64,000 bases of DNA. Source: an uncultured Lachnospiraceae bacterium. Lineage in GTDB: Bacteria > Bacillota > Clostridia > Lachnospirales > Lachnospiraceae. The stretch spans positions 14,208 to 78,207 of the forward strand of contig URSA01000012.1 in the NCBI GenBank assembly GCA_900550475.1, in the 5' to 3' direction. The stretch's first letter is position 1. Each line of letters opens with the position of its first letter. The notes under the pieces are model-generated. The model had not been told where the DNA came from, made no database searches, and saw nothing but the letters and a program-made list of their open reading frames with translations. Made by a program: the position numbers and the translations under genes. Below are positions 13,601-22,127 of the stretch, in pieces.

Positions 13601-14626
13601 CTTCACATTTTTCTCCTCGGTCTGGACATACACAAAAGGAACTGCTGCGTTCTGGATCTCATCAGCCAGCTCTGCGGTCAGCTTGGTACCTGCCGCTGCA
13701 AGCACCTCTCCTGTGGACGGATCCACGGCGTCCGCAGCCAGAATCTGATGGCGTACACGATTGCGCAGCGCCAGTTTCTTGTTGAATTTATATCTGCCGA
13801 CTTTAGCCAAATCATATCTTCTGGGGTCGAAGAACATGGCATTGATCAGGCTTTCCGCACTCTCCACGCTCAGAGGCTCACCGGGACGGATCTTTTTGTA
13901 TAACTCTAACAGACCCTCCTGATAATTCTCAGCAGTGTCCTTGGAAAAGCTTGCCTCGATCTTGGGCTCATCGCCAAACAGCTCCCTGATCTCATCGTTG
14001 GTTCCGATGCCGAGCGCACGGATCAACACCGTAATGGGAACCTTTCTGGTTCTGTCCACGCGCACATAGAACACATCGTTGGAGTCCGTCTCGTACTCCA
14101 GCCATGCGCCACGATTGGGAATTACGGTACAGGAAAACAGCTTTTTACCGATCTTATCATGTCCGATCGCATAATAGATGCCGGGGGAACGAACCAACTG
14201 GCTGACGATTACACGCTCTGCACCGTTAATCACGAAAGTACCCGTAGCCGTCATCAAAGGCAGGTCGCCCATGAAGATCTCATGCTCGCTGATCTCCTCT
14301 TTTTCCTTGTTGTAAAGACGAACCTTCACCTTCAGGGGAGCTGCGTATGTGGCATCCCTCTCCTTGCATTCCTCAATAGAATACTTCACATCGTCTTCAC
14401 ACAATTCAAAGTCCACAAATTCCAGGCTCAAGGAGCCGCTGTAATCTGCAATCGGAGAGATGTCGTCGAATACCTCTTTCAGACCTTCCTTCAGAAACCA
14501 CTGATAAGAATCCTTCTGGACCTCGATCAGATTGGGCATCTCCAAAACCTCTTTTTGTCGTGAATAACTCATACGTTTGTTCTTGCCTGCGGCAATAGGA
14601 CGTATTCTGTTCTTTTCCATTGACAT
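10700..14626 (-). CDS. rpoB: DNA-directed RNA polymerase subunit beta
   Basis: The 1308-residue product is the beta subunit of RNA polymerase. The rifampicin-binding cluster is recognisable and looks wild type: [14 protein letters not shown] and [14 protein letters not shown] keep the Asp, His and Ser residues whose changes give resistance. The C-terminal part has [20 protein letters not shown], followed by a long acidic tail typical of Clostridia. Start choice between 14626 and an in-frame ATG two codons later is open; GGGGTG lies upstream of both. A promoter and an attenuator-like terminator precede it, so expression can be set apart from rplJL. Confidence 0.98.
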   Translation of the reverse strand: MSMEKNRIRPIAAGKNKRMSYSRQKEVLEMPNLIEVQKDSYQWFLKEGLKEVFDDISPIADYSGSLSLEFVDFELCEDDVKYSIEECKERDATYAAPLKVKVRLYNKEKEEISEHEIFMGDLPLMTATGTFVINGAERVIVSQLVRSPGIYYAIGHDKIGKKLFSCTVIPNRGAWLEYETDSNDVFYVRVDRTRKVPITVLIRALGIGTNDEIRELFGDEPKIEASFSKDTAENYQEGLLELYKKIRPGEPLSVESAESLINAMFFDPRRYDLAKVGRYKFNKKLALRNRVRHQILAADAVDPSTGEVLAAAGTKLTAELADEIQNAAVPFVYVQTEEKNVKVLSNMMVDLRHFVDCNPRELGVTELVYYPVLAQILEEFSEDPEALAEAIRKNVHELVPKHITREDIFASINYNMHLEYGLGNDDDIDHLGNRRIRAVGELLQNQYRIGLSRMERVVRERMTTHDAEEISPQALINIKPVTAAVKEFFGSSQLSQFMDQNNPLGELTHKRRLSALGPGGLSRDRAGFEVRDVHYSHYGRMCPIETPEGPNIGLINSLASYARINEYGFVEAPYRKIDKTDPTNPRVTEDVVYMTADEEDNYHVAQANEALDAEGHFVRNSVSGRYREETQEYPKAMFDYMDVSPKMVFSVATALIPFLENDDANRALMGSNMQRQAVPLLMTEAPVVGTGMETKVAVDSGVCVLARKAGTVDYVSSNLIKLTYDDGEKEEFHLTKFTRSNQSNCYNQKPIVFKGDHVAEGQVLADGPSTSEGELALGKNPLIGFMTWEGYNYEDAVLLSERLVQDDVYTSVHIEEYEAEARDTKLGPEEITRDVPGVGDDALKDLDDRGIVRIGAEVRAGDILVGKVTPKGETELTAEERLLRAIFGEKAREVRDTSLKVPHGEYGIVVDAKVFTRENSDELSPGVNQAVRIYIAQKRKISVGDKMAGRHGNKGVVSRVLPVEDMPYLPNGRPLDIVLNPLGVPSRMNIGQVLEIHLSLAAKALGFNVATPVFDGANEKDIMDTLDLANDYVNLPFDEEEAADWKAKGRTLTADGKEWSGDTFTSRHGEELLPEVMQYLSENKGHRKLWKGVPISRDGKVRLRDGRTGEYFDGPVTIGHMHYLKLHHLVDDKIHARSTGPYSLVTQQPLGGKAQFGGQRFGEMEVWALEAYGASYTLQEILTVKSDDVVGRVKTYEAIIKGDNIPEPGIPESFKVLLKELQALGLDVRVLREDQTEVEIMETVDYGDTDYRYEIEGDRKNYDDFEKDSLGDLGYQQQEFDEDGELVSAEDDYSGDFDEDDLAGDDEF

Positions 14627-14714
14627 TTCACCCCGTTCTTATATGATATTGACCCTATTATATCGGTGTTTTCATACTCAAATAGACATAACACACCACA
14701 ATAGTGCATCATCC

Positions 14715-14743
14715 ATATTACTACAAATTGGAAGCACCGTCAA
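14715..14743 (-). promoter_or_regulatory. Candidate promoter for rpoBC
   Basis: TTGACG (14738-14743), a 17-bp spacer and TAATAT (14715-14720) on the minus strand, about 90 bp before rpoB. It lies just after the rplL terminator-like hairpin, which would explain how rpoBC is transcribed despite attenuation. Confidence 0.6.
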
Positions 14744-14761
14744 GATTTTTTTGAGTAAAAG

Positions 14762-14803
14762 CAAAAACGCTGTAAGACTCCCGCGAATGCAGGACGCCCT
14801 ACA
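14762..14803 (-). terminator. Attenuator-like terminator between rplL and rpoB
   Basis: On the minus strand TGTAGGGC...GTCTTACA forms a long imperfect stem (inner CCTGC/GCGGG, tetraloop ATTC) followed by GCGTTTTTGC. Partial terminators at this point are known in other bacteria and adjust the high L7/L12 to low polymerase ratio. Confidence 0.65.
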
Positions 14804-14837
14804 ACGTCTTGTTTTTGAATCAATCTGTCTGCACGGA

Positions 14838-15215
14838 TTACTTCAGGGTAACCTTTGCGCCAACCTCTTCCAGCTTCTTCTTGATGTCCTCGGACTCTTC
14901 CTTGGAAGCACCTTCCTTTACCATCTTAGGAGCGCCGTCAACAAGATCCTTAGCTTCCTTCAGGCCAAGACCGGTGATCTCACGGACAACCTTGATAACC
15001 TTAACCTTCTCAGCGCCAACCTCGGTCAGCTCTACGTTGAACTCGGTCTTCTCTTCCTCTGCAGCACCTGCGCCTGCACCTGCTGCTGCAACAACAACGC
15101 CTGCTGCTGCGGAAACACCGAACTCCTCTTCACATGCTTTTACTAAATCGTTCAATTCCAATACTGTCAACTCTTTGATTGCGTCAATCAGTTCCTGAGC
15201 TGTTAACTTAGCCAT
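14838..15215 (-). CDS. rplL: 50S ribosomal protein L7/L12
   Basis: The 125-residue stalk protein is present in multiple copies per ribosome and recruits translation factors. The N-terminal dimerisation domain ([19 protein letters not shown]) is joined by an Ala/Gly-rich hinge at about residues 38-52 to the C-terminal factor-binding domain ([20 protein letters not shown]). It follows rplJ by about 58 bp and shares its regulation by the L10 leader. Confidence 0.98.
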   Translation of the reverse strand: MAKLTAQELIDAIKELTVLELNDLVKACEEEFGVSAAAGVVVAAAGAGAGAAEEEKTEFNVELTEVGAEKVKVIKVVREITGLGLKEAKDLVDGAPKMVKEGASKEESEDIKKKLEEVGAKVTLK

Positions 15216-15273
15216 TTTTATTACCTCCGTTATTTGATAGTTGATAAATGTTCTTTGTTATCTGTTACCTGAA

Positions 15274-15828
15274 TTATTCCTCTGTTGCGGGTGCCTCTTC
15301 TGCAGGGGCTTCCTCAGCTGCTGCAGGTGCTTCGCATGCGGAAGCGCCGCCTTTTTCTGCGAGCTGATTCATAACACGGGCAAAATTGGTGATCGGGGAC
15401 TGCAGACTTCCAAGCAGCTTGGAAATAAGCTCGTCTCTGGAAGGAATGCTTGCGATGTTCGCAATGCCAGCCGCATCGTATACAGTACCTTCTACAACGC
15501 CGCCCTTGATCTCCAGCTTGTCAGCGGTCTTTGCAAAGTTTGCAAGGATTCTTGCGGGTGCGGTAGCATCCGTAGTGGAAACTGCCATTGCGCTGGGGCC
15601 TTCCAGATACCGGGAGAGACCTTCAAGCTCTGTTCCCTTGAACGCAAAGTTCATCATGGTATTCTTGTAAACCTTGTAAGTCACGCCTGCCTCGCGCAAT
15701 GCGCGGCGGAGCTGTGTATCCTGCTCTACAGTAAGACCTCTGTGGTCAACCAGAACGACGGACTGTGCGCCCTGAATGCGTTCGGAAATCTCCTGTACAA
15801 CAGGCTGTTTCAATTCAACCTTTGCCAT
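15274..15828 (-). CDS. rplJ: 50S ribosomal protein L10
   Basis: L10 forms the base of the L12 stalk. The 184-residue protein has the N-terminal rRNA-binding domain (VVLVDHRGLTVEQDTQLRR and VYKNTMMNFAFKGT) and an Ala/Glu/Pro-rich C-terminal tail, somewhat longer than usual, after the L12-binding helix. It lies directly downstream of an L10 leader RNA, to which the L10-L12 complex is expected to bind for autogenous control. Confidence 0.97.
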   Translation of the reverse strand: MAKVELKQPVVQEISERIQGAQSVVLVDHRGLTVEQDTQLRRALREAGVTYKVYKNTMMNFAFKGTELEGLSRYLEGPSAMAVSTTDATAPARILANFAKTADKLEIKGGVVEGTVYDAAGIANIASIPSRDELISKLLGSLQSPITNFARVMNQLAEKGGASACEAPAAAEEAPAEEAPATEE

Positions 15829-15888
15829 TTCTCTTTACCTCCTTTTAGATTTATGGGATTTCTCCCTGCCGATAAGGAGTATGTTCTT

Positions 15889-16035
15889 AAATAAGAAAAT
15901 GCCTTCCTGAAGACAGGAAGGCATAGAAGTCTTAACGAAAAACCCTTTCCTCGGTAGGTGCTCTGCTTACCCCGTACATGGGACCTACTGTCTTCGGCAG
16001 TTATCAGAATACCACAGGCTTTTCAGCCTGTCAAG
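15889..16035 (-). ncRNA. Ribosomal protein L10 leader with attenuator
   Basis: On the minus strand the leader shows the conserved GCCGAAGACAGTAGGT paired with ACCTACCGAGGA, the core of the L10 leader family found upstream of rplJL in Firmicutes. It is followed by a perfect 11-bp terminator stem (15899-15924, ATGCCTTCCTG with its complement) and a TTTTCTTATTT tract before rplJ. Binding of L10(L12)4 is expected to favour the terminator. Confidence 0.88.
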
Positions 16036-16049
16036 TACCCTTATTGATT

Positions 16050-16739
16050 TTAGTATTTGGCAACGCTTACTCTCACGCCCGGGCCCATGGTGGTGGTCAG
16101 GGTAATGCTCTTCAGATACTGTCCCTTCAGTGCTGACGGCTTCGCCTTTACAATTGCATCCATCAGAGCGTTGAAGTTCTGGGAGAGCTGCTCATCTGTG
16201 AAGGAAGCCTTTCCTACCGGAACATGAATGATGTTTGCCTTGTCAAGTCTGTACTCGATCTTACCGGCTTTGATATCATTCACTGCCTTTGTAACATCCA
16301 TGGTTACGGTGCCAGCCTTAGGGTTGGGCATCAGTCCCTTAGGTCCGAGTACCTTACCGAGACGTCCCACAACGCCCATCATGTCAGGGGTTGCAACTAC
16401 AACATCAAAGTCAAGCCAGCCTTCATTCTGGATCTTCGGAATCAGCTCCTCGCCGCCTACGAAGTCAGCGCCTGCTGCCTCTGCCTCTGCTACCTTGTCT
16501 CCCTTTGCGAATACCAGAACCTTAACGGTCTTACCGGTTCCGTTGGGAAGCACTACGGCGCCACGGATCTGCTGCTCGGCATGACGTCCGTCGCAGCCTG
16601 TTCTGATGTGAACCTCTACGGTCTCATCGAATTTTGCGGTTGCAGTCTTCTTTACCAGAGCCACTGCGTCAGCAGCTTCATATAAGGTTGCGCGATCTAC
16701 CAGCTTGGCAGCTTCGCTATATTTCTTACCATGCTTCAT
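16050..16739 (-). CDS. rplA: 50S ribosomal protein L1
   Basis: The 229-residue L1 forms the mobile L1 stalk that interacts with E-site tRNA and also acts as a translational repressor of its own operon. The motifs [33 protein letters not shown] and the C-terminal [12 protein letters not shown] are all conserved. It follows rplK by 54 bp; the likely L1 target is just upstream of rplK. Confidence 0.98.
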   Translation of the reverse strand: MKHGKKYSEAAKLVDRATLYEAADAVALVKKTATAKFDETVEVHIRTGCDGRHAEQQIRGAVVLPNGTGKTVKVLVFAKGDKVAEAEAAGADFVGGEELIPKIQNEGWLDFDVVVATPDMMGVVGRLGKVLGPKGLMPNPKAGTVTMDVTKAVNDIKAGKIEYRLDKANIIHVPVGKASFTDEQLSQNFNALMDAIVKAKPSALKGQYLKSITLTTTMGPGVRVSVAKY

Positions 16740-16793
16740 ATTATAATCCTCCTATGGTTCTAACGACATTTCTGTCTCCCAATCTGTTTACAA

Positions 16794-17219
16794 TTAGTCT
16801 TCTACTACAATACCCATGCTTCTTGCGGTTCCGGCGATCATGCTCATGGCAGCCTCAAGACTTGCGGCATTCAGATCCGGCATCTTCAGTTCTGCGATCT
16901 CCTGAACCTTTGCCTTGGAAATGGTAGCTACCTTGGTCTTGTTGGGAACGCCCGAACCGGACTTGATGTTGCATGCCTTCTTCAACAGTACTGCAGCAGG
17001 CGGAGTCTTCGTAATGAAGCTAAAGCTTCTGTCTGCATATACGGTAATTACAACAGGGATGATCACATCACCCTTATCTGCTGTTCTTGCGTTGAACTGC
17101 TTTGTAAATTCAACGATGTTCACGCCATGCTGTCCAAGTGCAGGACCAACAGGCGGAGCCGGTGTTGCCTTGCCGGCAGGAATCTGTAACTTGATGTATC
17201 CTTCTACTTTCTTTGCCAT
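16794..17219 (-). CDS. rplK: 50S ribosomal protein L11
   Basis: L11 is 141 residues, binds the GTPase-associated region of 23S rRNA and is the target region of thiopeptides. The N-terminal proline-rich segment ([20 protein letters not shown]) and the C-terminal rRNA-binding domain ([20 protein letters not shown]) are intact. I take the ATG at 17219, which has AGGAGGTG in front, rather than a longer form reading through the leader. Confidence 0.98.
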   Translation of the reverse strand: MAKKVEGYIKLQIPAGKATPAPPVGPALGQHGVNIVEFTKQFNARTADKGDVIIPVVITVYADRSFSFITKTPPAAVLLKKACNIKSGSGVPNKTKVATISKAKVQEIAELKMPDLNAASLEAAMSMIAGTARSMGIVVED

Positions 17220-17237
17220 AACGGCACCTCCTATAAT

Positions 17238-17270
17238 GTGGTAATCTGGCGTACCATACGGTACTCCCAC
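17238..17270 (-). promoter_or_regulatory. Probable L1-binding operator in the rplKA leader
   Basis: On the minus strand GTGGGAG and TTACCAC flank a small hairpin GTACC-GTAT-GGTAC, 19-51 bp before the rplK start. This GUGGGAG/ACCAC arrangement resembles the L1 target on 23S rRNA and the rplK leaders of other Firmicutes, consistent with translational repression by L1. Confidence 0.6.
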
Positions 17271-17361
17271 GGTGCGTTCCGACCGGAACACACTTGTTGC
17301 TGCTATATTATCCGCCGGAATCCGCAGGCTCACGCCCTTGGCCCACCGGAAAATACCTGAA

Positions 17362-17883
17362 CTAATTGAGCTTTCTTACCTCTGCAAAGCTGATCTCCAC
17401 AGGCGTCTCCCTGCCGAACAGCTCCACATTGATGGTAGCGGTCTGCTTACCGTAATCCAGCTTCTGTACGATACCCACGGTATCCTTCCATACTCCGGCA
17501 ACAACCGCAATGCTGTCGCCCTCGCCAAAGTCGATGGAAACATTCTCCATCTTGATTCCGAGAGGCTTCATCTCTGCCTCCGTGAGCGGCACCGGCTTGC
17601 TTCCCGGTCCGACAAACCCTGTCACGCCGCGCGTGTTGCGGACAACGTACCAGGTATCATCGTTCATCACCATATTGATCAGAACATAGCCCGGGAACAT
17701 CTTTTTCTGAACCGTCTTCCTGGCGCCGTTCTTAATCTCCACAACATCCTGCATCGGAACTCTCACTTCAAGAATCTCTTCCGCAAGGTGCTTGTTGTTT
17801 TCGATCGTCTTCTCAATATTGGCTTTGACTTTGTTCTCATATCCGGAGTATGTATGCACTACATACCAATTTGCCTCTGCCAT
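17362..17883 (-). CDS. nusG: Transcription termination/antitermination protein NusG
   Basis: The 173-residue product has the NGN domain ([20 protein letters not shown], then [20 protein letters not shown]) at about residues 4-110 and a KOW domain at about 120-173 ([19 protein letters not shown]). It binds the RNA polymerase clamp and modulates pausing and termination. It is 15 bp downstream of secE, as in most bacteria, and 142 bp ahead of rplK. Confidence 0.97.
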   Translation of the reverse strand: MAEANWYVVHTYSGYENKVKANIEKTIENNKHLAEEILEVRVPMQDVVEIKNGARKTVQKKMFPGYVLINMVMNDDTWYVVRNTRGVTGFVGPGSKPVPLTEAEMKPLGIKMENVSIDFGEGDSIAVVAGVWKDTVGIVQKLDYGKQTATINVELFGRETPVEISFAEVRKLN

Positions 17884-17898
17884 ACAATCACCCTCGCC

Positions 17899-18102
17899 TT
17901 ATAATGATGTCAAGAAGTTCACGCCATACTTAGCCACATAATCGATCATGGCGATCACAACTCCCAGGACTACTGAAATTGCAACGACTGCAACGGACTG
18001 TTTGAACATGGTCTCCTTATCCGGCCAAGTGATCTTCTTGCACTCGATCCGAACATTTTTGAAGAAGCCCTGCTTTTTTGTCTTTTCTGCTGAATCTGCC
18101 AT
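17899..18102 (-). CDS. secE: Preprotein translocase subunit SecE
   Basis: The 67-residue protein has the amphipathic helix VRIECKKITWPDKETMFKQS and a single C-terminal membrane helix (VAVVAISVVLGVVIAMIDYV), the minimal SecE of Gram-positives. SecE clamps SecY in the SecYEG channel. Its place between rpmG and nusG confirms the identity. Confidence 0.96.
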   Translation of the reverse strand: MADSAEKTKKQGFFKNVRIECKKITWPDKETMFKQSVAVVAISVVLGVVIAMIDYVAKYGVNFLTSL

Positions 18103-18125
18103 TCCCTCTCCTTCCGGGCCAGTTA

Positions 18126-18275
18126 TTACTTGGTCTCTTTGTGAATTGTATGAGTCTTGCAGAATCTACAATATTTCTTGGTTTCCATTCTGTCAGGATG
18201 TGTCTTCTTATCCTTCGTAGTATTGTAATTACGCTGCTTGCATTCTGTACATGCCAATGTAATCTTTGTACGCAT
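18126..18275 (-). CDS. rpmG: 50S ribosomal protein L33
   Basis: A 49-residue protein read from ATG 18275 to TAA 18126: [16 protein letters not shown] at the start and [17 protein letters not shown] at the end. Both CxxC pairs (CTEC and CRFC) are present, so it is the zinc-binding form. A CCACCT/AGGTGG ribosome-binding site precedes the start. It lies 23 bp upstream of secE, the conserved Firmicutes arrangement, with a promoter 85-115 bp upstream. Confidence 0.95.
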   Translation of the reverse strand: MRTKITLACTECKQRNYNTTKDKKTHPDRMETKKYCRFCKTHTIHKETK

Positions 18276-18360
18276 CTTTCCACCTCCACGCGCTTTCTAT
18301 TCTTTTCGTGTGCATAATTTTATGCATAAAAAAAAGACCTAAATCTCATCTCGCTTAGCT

Positions 18361-18390
18361 ACTATAACACAGGTTCCGGCACTCCGTCAA
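18361..18390 (-). promoter_or_regulatory. Promoter of rpmG-secE-nusG
   Basis: TTGACG (18385-18390), an 18-bp spacer and TATAGT (18361-18366) on the minus strand, upstream of rpmG. Confidence 0.65.
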
Positions 18391-18429
18391 TGCTTTTCTT
18401 GTTTTTTTACAGTTTTTGCCTTAAATCTA

Positions 18430-18489
18430 TTGCTCTTGCGTTTTTTCGGTGCTACAATGTTCTTATATAAATAGGTTTTTATGCCGATA
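18430..18489 (+). promoter_or_regulatory. Candidate promoters of the orphan FliD-like gene
   Basis: Two overlapping possibilities point to the gene at 18575. A sigma-A-like pair is TTGCTC (18430-18435), 17 bp, TACAAT (18453-18458). A SigD-like -10 GCCGATA lies at 18483-18489, with TATA 15 bp upstream in place of the usual TAAA. A perfect 14-bp palindrome CATCCGATCGGATG (18504-18517) and a GCTAAA/TTTAGC hairpin follow in the leader. Confidence 0.45.
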
Positions 18490-18574
18490 CCCTTAACAGA
18501 AATCATCCGATCGGATGCTAAACGGATTTTAGCACGGATGGCTGCTTATTTCAAGGAAGAAAGGAGGGGTCTCT

Positions 18575-19870
18575 TTGAGCAATGCTATTTTGACAAATGT
18601 CTACAATCATTATCTCACCGCGTATGCGCCCAAAAGCACCACGCAGTACGATACGCATAAAAAGAGTGAGCTTCGGAGCATCTACAATTCCATTGTCAAA
18701 TTGAATAAGGAATCCCCCTGGTATCTTGAAACTACCAGCCGTTCGGCTCAGGAATACGCAGTGAACTTAAAGGAGAGTGCAAGGCTCTTTCACAATACCG
18801 TCGCCTCTCTGGGCGGTCTTGACGACAGTCAGGCGCTGGCAAAGAAGGCTGCTTACTCCTCCGATTCCGGTGTGATCGCCGCGACCTTTGTGGGCAATAC
18901 CGGTGACGACAGCCCCGTTCCCACGCTCAAGATGCAGGTGAACAGTCTGGCTACCTCTCAGGAAAACATGGGTACCTATCTTGCTGACGGCACGGTGGGA
19001 CTGGCTCCCGATACCTATTCCTTTGATGTGTCCATCAATGACTTAAACTATGAATTTCAATTCAATATCAACGAAAATGATACCAACAAGGACGTACAGC
19101 AGCGCCTTGTGCGTCTGATCAACAATGCCGACATCGGGATTCAGTCACGGTTGGATGAGGGCAATGCCCGCAGCTCCATCCGGCTGTTCTCCCAGAACAC
19201 CGGGCTTCCCGAAGGAAAGAGCGAGATCTTCCGCATCACGGACGACCGCACCAGCAAGGCCTCCGGGGCTGTGGAGTATTTTGGTCTGGACTACATTTCC
19301 AGACAGCCTGCGAACTCTTCCTTCCTATTAAATGGGGAAGAACGCAGCACTTCCTCCAACACGTTCACCATCGGCAAAATGTACGAAATCGAATTGAAGG
19401 CGGTGAGTGCTCCCGATACGGAGGTCACCATCGGACTCAAGACGGACACTGAGTCCCTGACGGACAATGTCAGCGCTCTGATTGGCAGCTACAACACCTT
19501 CATCAGCACTGCATCCTCCTACCAGAGCAGCGAACGGCTGAGCGGAAGGCTCGTCCGGGAAATGAGCCGCATCGCCGCCCATTATCAAAGCTCCATGGAA
19601 AGCATGGGAATCCGGCTCGGCTCGGACAACACGCTCTCCATTGATGAGGCGTTGTTGAAAGAGTCCGCCTCCTCTTCCGACGGCTCTTTCTCGTACGACA
19701 CACTGAAGGACTTTGCTTCCTCGCTGATCCGGAAGACCAATCAGGTCTCCCTTGACCCGATGAATTATGTCAGCCGTACCATCGTGGCATACAAAAATCC
19801 GGGACATAATTTTGCAAGCCCCTACGTCACAAGCGCATACAGCGGTATGATGTTCAACAGCTACTGCTAA
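18575..19870 (+). CDS. FliD-like flagellar hook-associated protein, orphan copy
   Basis: The 431-residue protein shares features with FliD cap proteins: LKMQVNSLATSQEN near residues 113-126, VSINDLNYEFQFNINENDTNKDVQQRLVRLINNADIGI-type filament-protein repeats in the middle, and a C-terminal helical part with LIGSYNTFIS and MGIRLGSDNTLSIDE. It lacks the canonical FliD N-terminus and is shorter than the main FliD at 25815-27830. The start is a TTG at 18575 after a very strong AAGGAGGGG. It stands alone, away from the flagellar operon, with possible SigD control. It could be a secreted flagellin-associated protein; the exact role is unknown. Confidence 0.7.
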   Translation: MSNAILTNVYNHYLTAYAPKSTTQYDTHKKSELRSIYNSIVKLNKESPWYLETTSRSAQEYAVNLKESARLFHNTVASLGGLDDSQALAKKAAYSSDSGVIAATFVGNTGDDSPVPTLKMQVNSLATSQENMGTYLADGTVGLAPDTYSFDVSINDLNYEFQFNINENDTNKDVQQRLVRLINNADIGIQSRLDEGNARSSIRLFSQNTGLPEGKSEIFRITDDRTSKASGAVEYFGLDYISRQPANSSFLLNGEERSTSSNTFTIGKMYEIELKAVSAPDTEVTIGLKTDTESLTDNVSALIGSYNTFISTASSYQSSERLSGRLVREMSRIAAHYQSSMESMGIRLGSDNTLSIDEALLKESASSSDGSFSYDTLKDFASSLIRKTNQVSLDPMNYVSRTIVAYKNPGHNFASPYVTSAYSGMMFNSYC

Positions 19871-19871
19871 G

Positions 19872-20324
19872 TTACTGCAGTAGCTGTTTTTTTGCCTCCC
19901 GATATTGCACCTGCGTTACCCCAAGCATGCTGCAGGCCTGTTCCAGCGAGCAGGAAACATTCTTCATCAGGTTTTCAATCCCGGTGACAAGCTGTCCCGC
20001 CCTTCCTTTTGCAATCCCTTTTTCCACACCTTTTCTTGTATACTGGTCAAACAGTTCGCACATGGTAACCTCATCCTCCTCCCTGATACACATTTCTTCC
20101 AGCATATGCTCCGTATCGCTCACATTGCTCTCGCCGTCCAGCACCCGGATCATCTTGATCAGGGCAGCCTTATGCACAATTTTGCGATCCGATCTGTAGG
20201 CTGCTCCCTCCGCAAGGTAGTCCACCACGATGCGCATATCGCTTTTAAACAGACAGCGGACGCTTTCCGGCAGATGGTGCATCTTTTCTCCGTTCTCACA
20301 AAGCAGAAAAGGAGAAATCCGCAT
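19872..20324 (-). pseudogene. Rpn-family (PD-(D/E)XK) nuclease/transposase, N-terminally truncated
   Basis: The 150-codon reading frame matches only the C-terminal half of Rpn/YhgA-like proteins: LPESVRCLFKSDMRIVVDYLAE, KMIRVLDGESN, then a charged linker (QYTRKGVEKGIAKGRAG) and a short C-terminal helix pair. The whole PD-(D/E)XK nuclease core is missing, and an in-frame TGA lies just before the apparent ATG. I read it as a decayed remnant. It ends 2 bp from the convergent FliD-like gene. Such genes are often multi-copy and mobile in Lachnospiraceae; a second copy is at 44718-45593. Confidence 0.7.
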
Positions 20325-20436
20325 TCCCGTTTCCGCCCTTTTTCATTGAATCATCGGCGATTTGCCGGGAAATGCACTCAAAGAGGCGGGTCAGAATTGA
20401 CCCTCTGTGCATGACATGTGATTCCTTTGATATAAA

Positions 20437-20485
20437 AATTGTAGCATAAAAGCGCCGGCAACGCAAGTGCTTTTATGCTACAATT
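20437..20485. terminator. 17-bp perfect inverted repeat, terminator of glf
   Basis: AATTGTAGCATAAAAGC (20437-20453) and its exact complement (20469-20485) enclose a 15-nt loop. On the minus strand it follows glf by 15 bp and is trailed by TTTTAT, so it can end the glf transcript. Its length and perfection also resemble dispersed palindromes. Confidence 0.65.
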
Positions 20486-20500
20486 ATAAACGATATTTCG

Positions 20501-21622
20501 TTAATTGTCTTTTTCCGCCTCAGCCATGTCCAGTGCTGCGGCGATCACCTTGTCCATGTCATAATAGCGGTACTGCCCGAGACGCCCGCCAAACAGTACG
20601 TTCTTTTCCTTGTCCGCCAGCTCCCGATACCGGAGATACAACGCGTTGTTCCTCTCATCATTGACCGGGTAGTAGGGCTCGTCCCCTCGTTTCCACTCTG
20701 CCGGATATTCTCTGGTTATGATGGTGTCCGGCTGACTGCCAAACTCAAAGTGCTTATGCTCTATGATGCGGGTGTAGGGAACCTCCCGCTCCGTGTAGTT
20801 GACTACCGCATTCCCCTGATAATTGTCACAGCGCTCCAGATACTCCTCCTCAAACCGAAGAGAACGATACTGCAGTTCGCCCAGACAATAGTCAAAGTAT
20901 TCGTCTATCATGCCGGTGTAGAGAACCTTTGCAAAACGATCGGGAGAGCCCGCCGCCTCATTGCGCGCCATAAACTCCTTGTAGGAGATGCCAAGCTTCA
21001 CCGGAATGCCCTGAAGCAGCTTTTCCACAATCTGCGTGTAACCACCCTTGGGAATTCCCTGATAAGGATCCGTAAAGTAATTGTTGTCATACACAAAACG
21101 GAGCGGAAGTCTCTTGATAATAAATGCCGGCAGATCCTTGCAGTCTCTGCCCCACTGCTTCTCCGTATAGCCCTTTATCAGCTTTTCATAGACATCCGTT
21201 CCGACAAGCGACAGCGCCTGCTCCTCCAGATTGCGCGGCTCCTCTATGTGGAGGCTCTCGATCTGGGAGCGGATCTTTTCCTTTGCCTGCGCGGGTGTAC
21301 GGATCCCCCACATCTTGCTGAAGGTGTTCATATTAAAGGGCAGATTATACAATTCATCCCGATAAACCGCCACCGGGGAATTGATATAGTGGTTAAATTC
21401 CGCAAACTGCTGCACATACTCCCACACCCGCCTGTCGGATGTGTGAAAAATATGGGCGCCGTACCGGTGAACCCTGATTCCCGCCTTCTCCTCCGTATAA
21501 ATATTACCCGCCACAGACTCTCTCTTATCAATGACGAGGCAGCTCTTTCCCTGTTTTTTTACTTCATGGGAAAAAACTGCCCCGAAAAGTCCGGCTCCGA
21601 CTACCAAATAATCATAGTCCAT
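20501..21622 (-). CDS. glf: UDP-galactopyranose mutase
   Basis: This 373-residue flavoenzyme interconverts UDP-galactopyranose and UDP-galactofuranose, the donor for galactofuranose in cell-surface glycans. The FAD-binding signature YLVVGAGLFGAVFSHEV is at residues 5-21, followed by RVHRYGAHIFHTSD and, further on, KGYTEKQWGRD, all typical of bacterial Glf. The length is normal. It is a single gene with its own terminator; no glycosyltransferase or O-antigen cluster is adjacent. The nearest genes are a regulator and a TIM-barrel enzyme, then flagellin. Confidence 0.95.
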   Translation of the reverse strand: MDYDYLVVGAGLFGAVFSHEVKKQGKSCLVIDKRESVAGNIYTEEKAGIRVHRYGAHIFHTSDRRVWEYVQQFAEFNHYINSPVAVYRDELYNLPFNMNTFSKMWGIRTPAQAKEKIRSQIESLHIEEPRNLEEQALSLVGTDVYEKLIKGYTEKQWGRDCKDLPAFIIKRLPLRFVYDNNYFTDPYQGIPKGGYTQIVEKLLQGIPVKLGISYKEFMARNEAAGSPDRFAKVLYTGMIDEYFDYCLGELQYRSLRFEEEYLERCDNYQGNAVVNYTEREVPYTRIIEHKHFEFGSQPDTIITREYPAEWKRGDEPYYPVNDERNNALYLRYRELADKEKNVLFGGRLGQYRYYDMDKVIAAALDMAEAEKDN

Positions 21623-21666
21623 GCTTCCCCTCCATGCCGAAACATTACAAATTCACTTTGCTGTAC

Positions 21667-22017
21667 TTATTTCGTCTTTCTTGATTTGGACTTGTACTTG
21701 TCAATCTGGACAAAATCGTCCATCAGCTCCAGAATCTTATCCCTGCCGTTCTGGTTGAGCTTTACATAATACTGCATTACCCTGTTTTCCAGAAGCTGCG
21801 CTCCGAGAGAGGTATCTCTCTCAAGGGAGCTGAAATCGACCGGGTTCAGGCTCAGCTTGTCACACATCCTGATCACGGTACCGTAAGCCATACCGTCAAT
21901 TCCGCGCTCCAGCGCCGTAACCAAGGTGCTGTACGGAATCCCCATCTCCAATGCAAACTGTCTAACACTTCTATACTGTCTCAAAATTTCTTTTTTCAAA
22001 ATTTCTGCTTTTGTCAT
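21667..22017 (-). CDS. XRE-family transcriptional regulator
   Basis: A 116-residue protein with an N-terminal Cro/C1-type helix-turn-helix at about residues 12-66 (SVRQFALEMGIPYSTLVTAL, then GTVIRMCDKLSLNPVDFSSL) and a helical C-terminus rich in Lys and Arg that ends KSKSRKTK. I choose the ATG at 22017, which is 8 bp after GGAGG; a GTG directly before it is possible. The form resembles Lachnospiraceae repressors from mobile elements. The target is unknown; its own leader and the divergent intergenic space are candidates. Confidence 0.85.
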   Translation of the reverse strand: MTKAEILKKEILRQYRSVRQFALEMGIPYSTLVTALERGIDGMAYGTVIRMCDKLSLNPVDFSSLERDTSLGAQLLENRVMQYYVKLNQNGRDKILELMDDFVQIDKYKSKSRKTK

Positions 22018-22127
22018 CACAACAGCCTCCTTAATTTTTGTATAACCACAGTTTACGTTATATCGTCTTTTTTTTCAAGTGAGCTATTGGAAATTCATCA
22101 AAAATTAAGGTTTTGTTTATAATTGCC

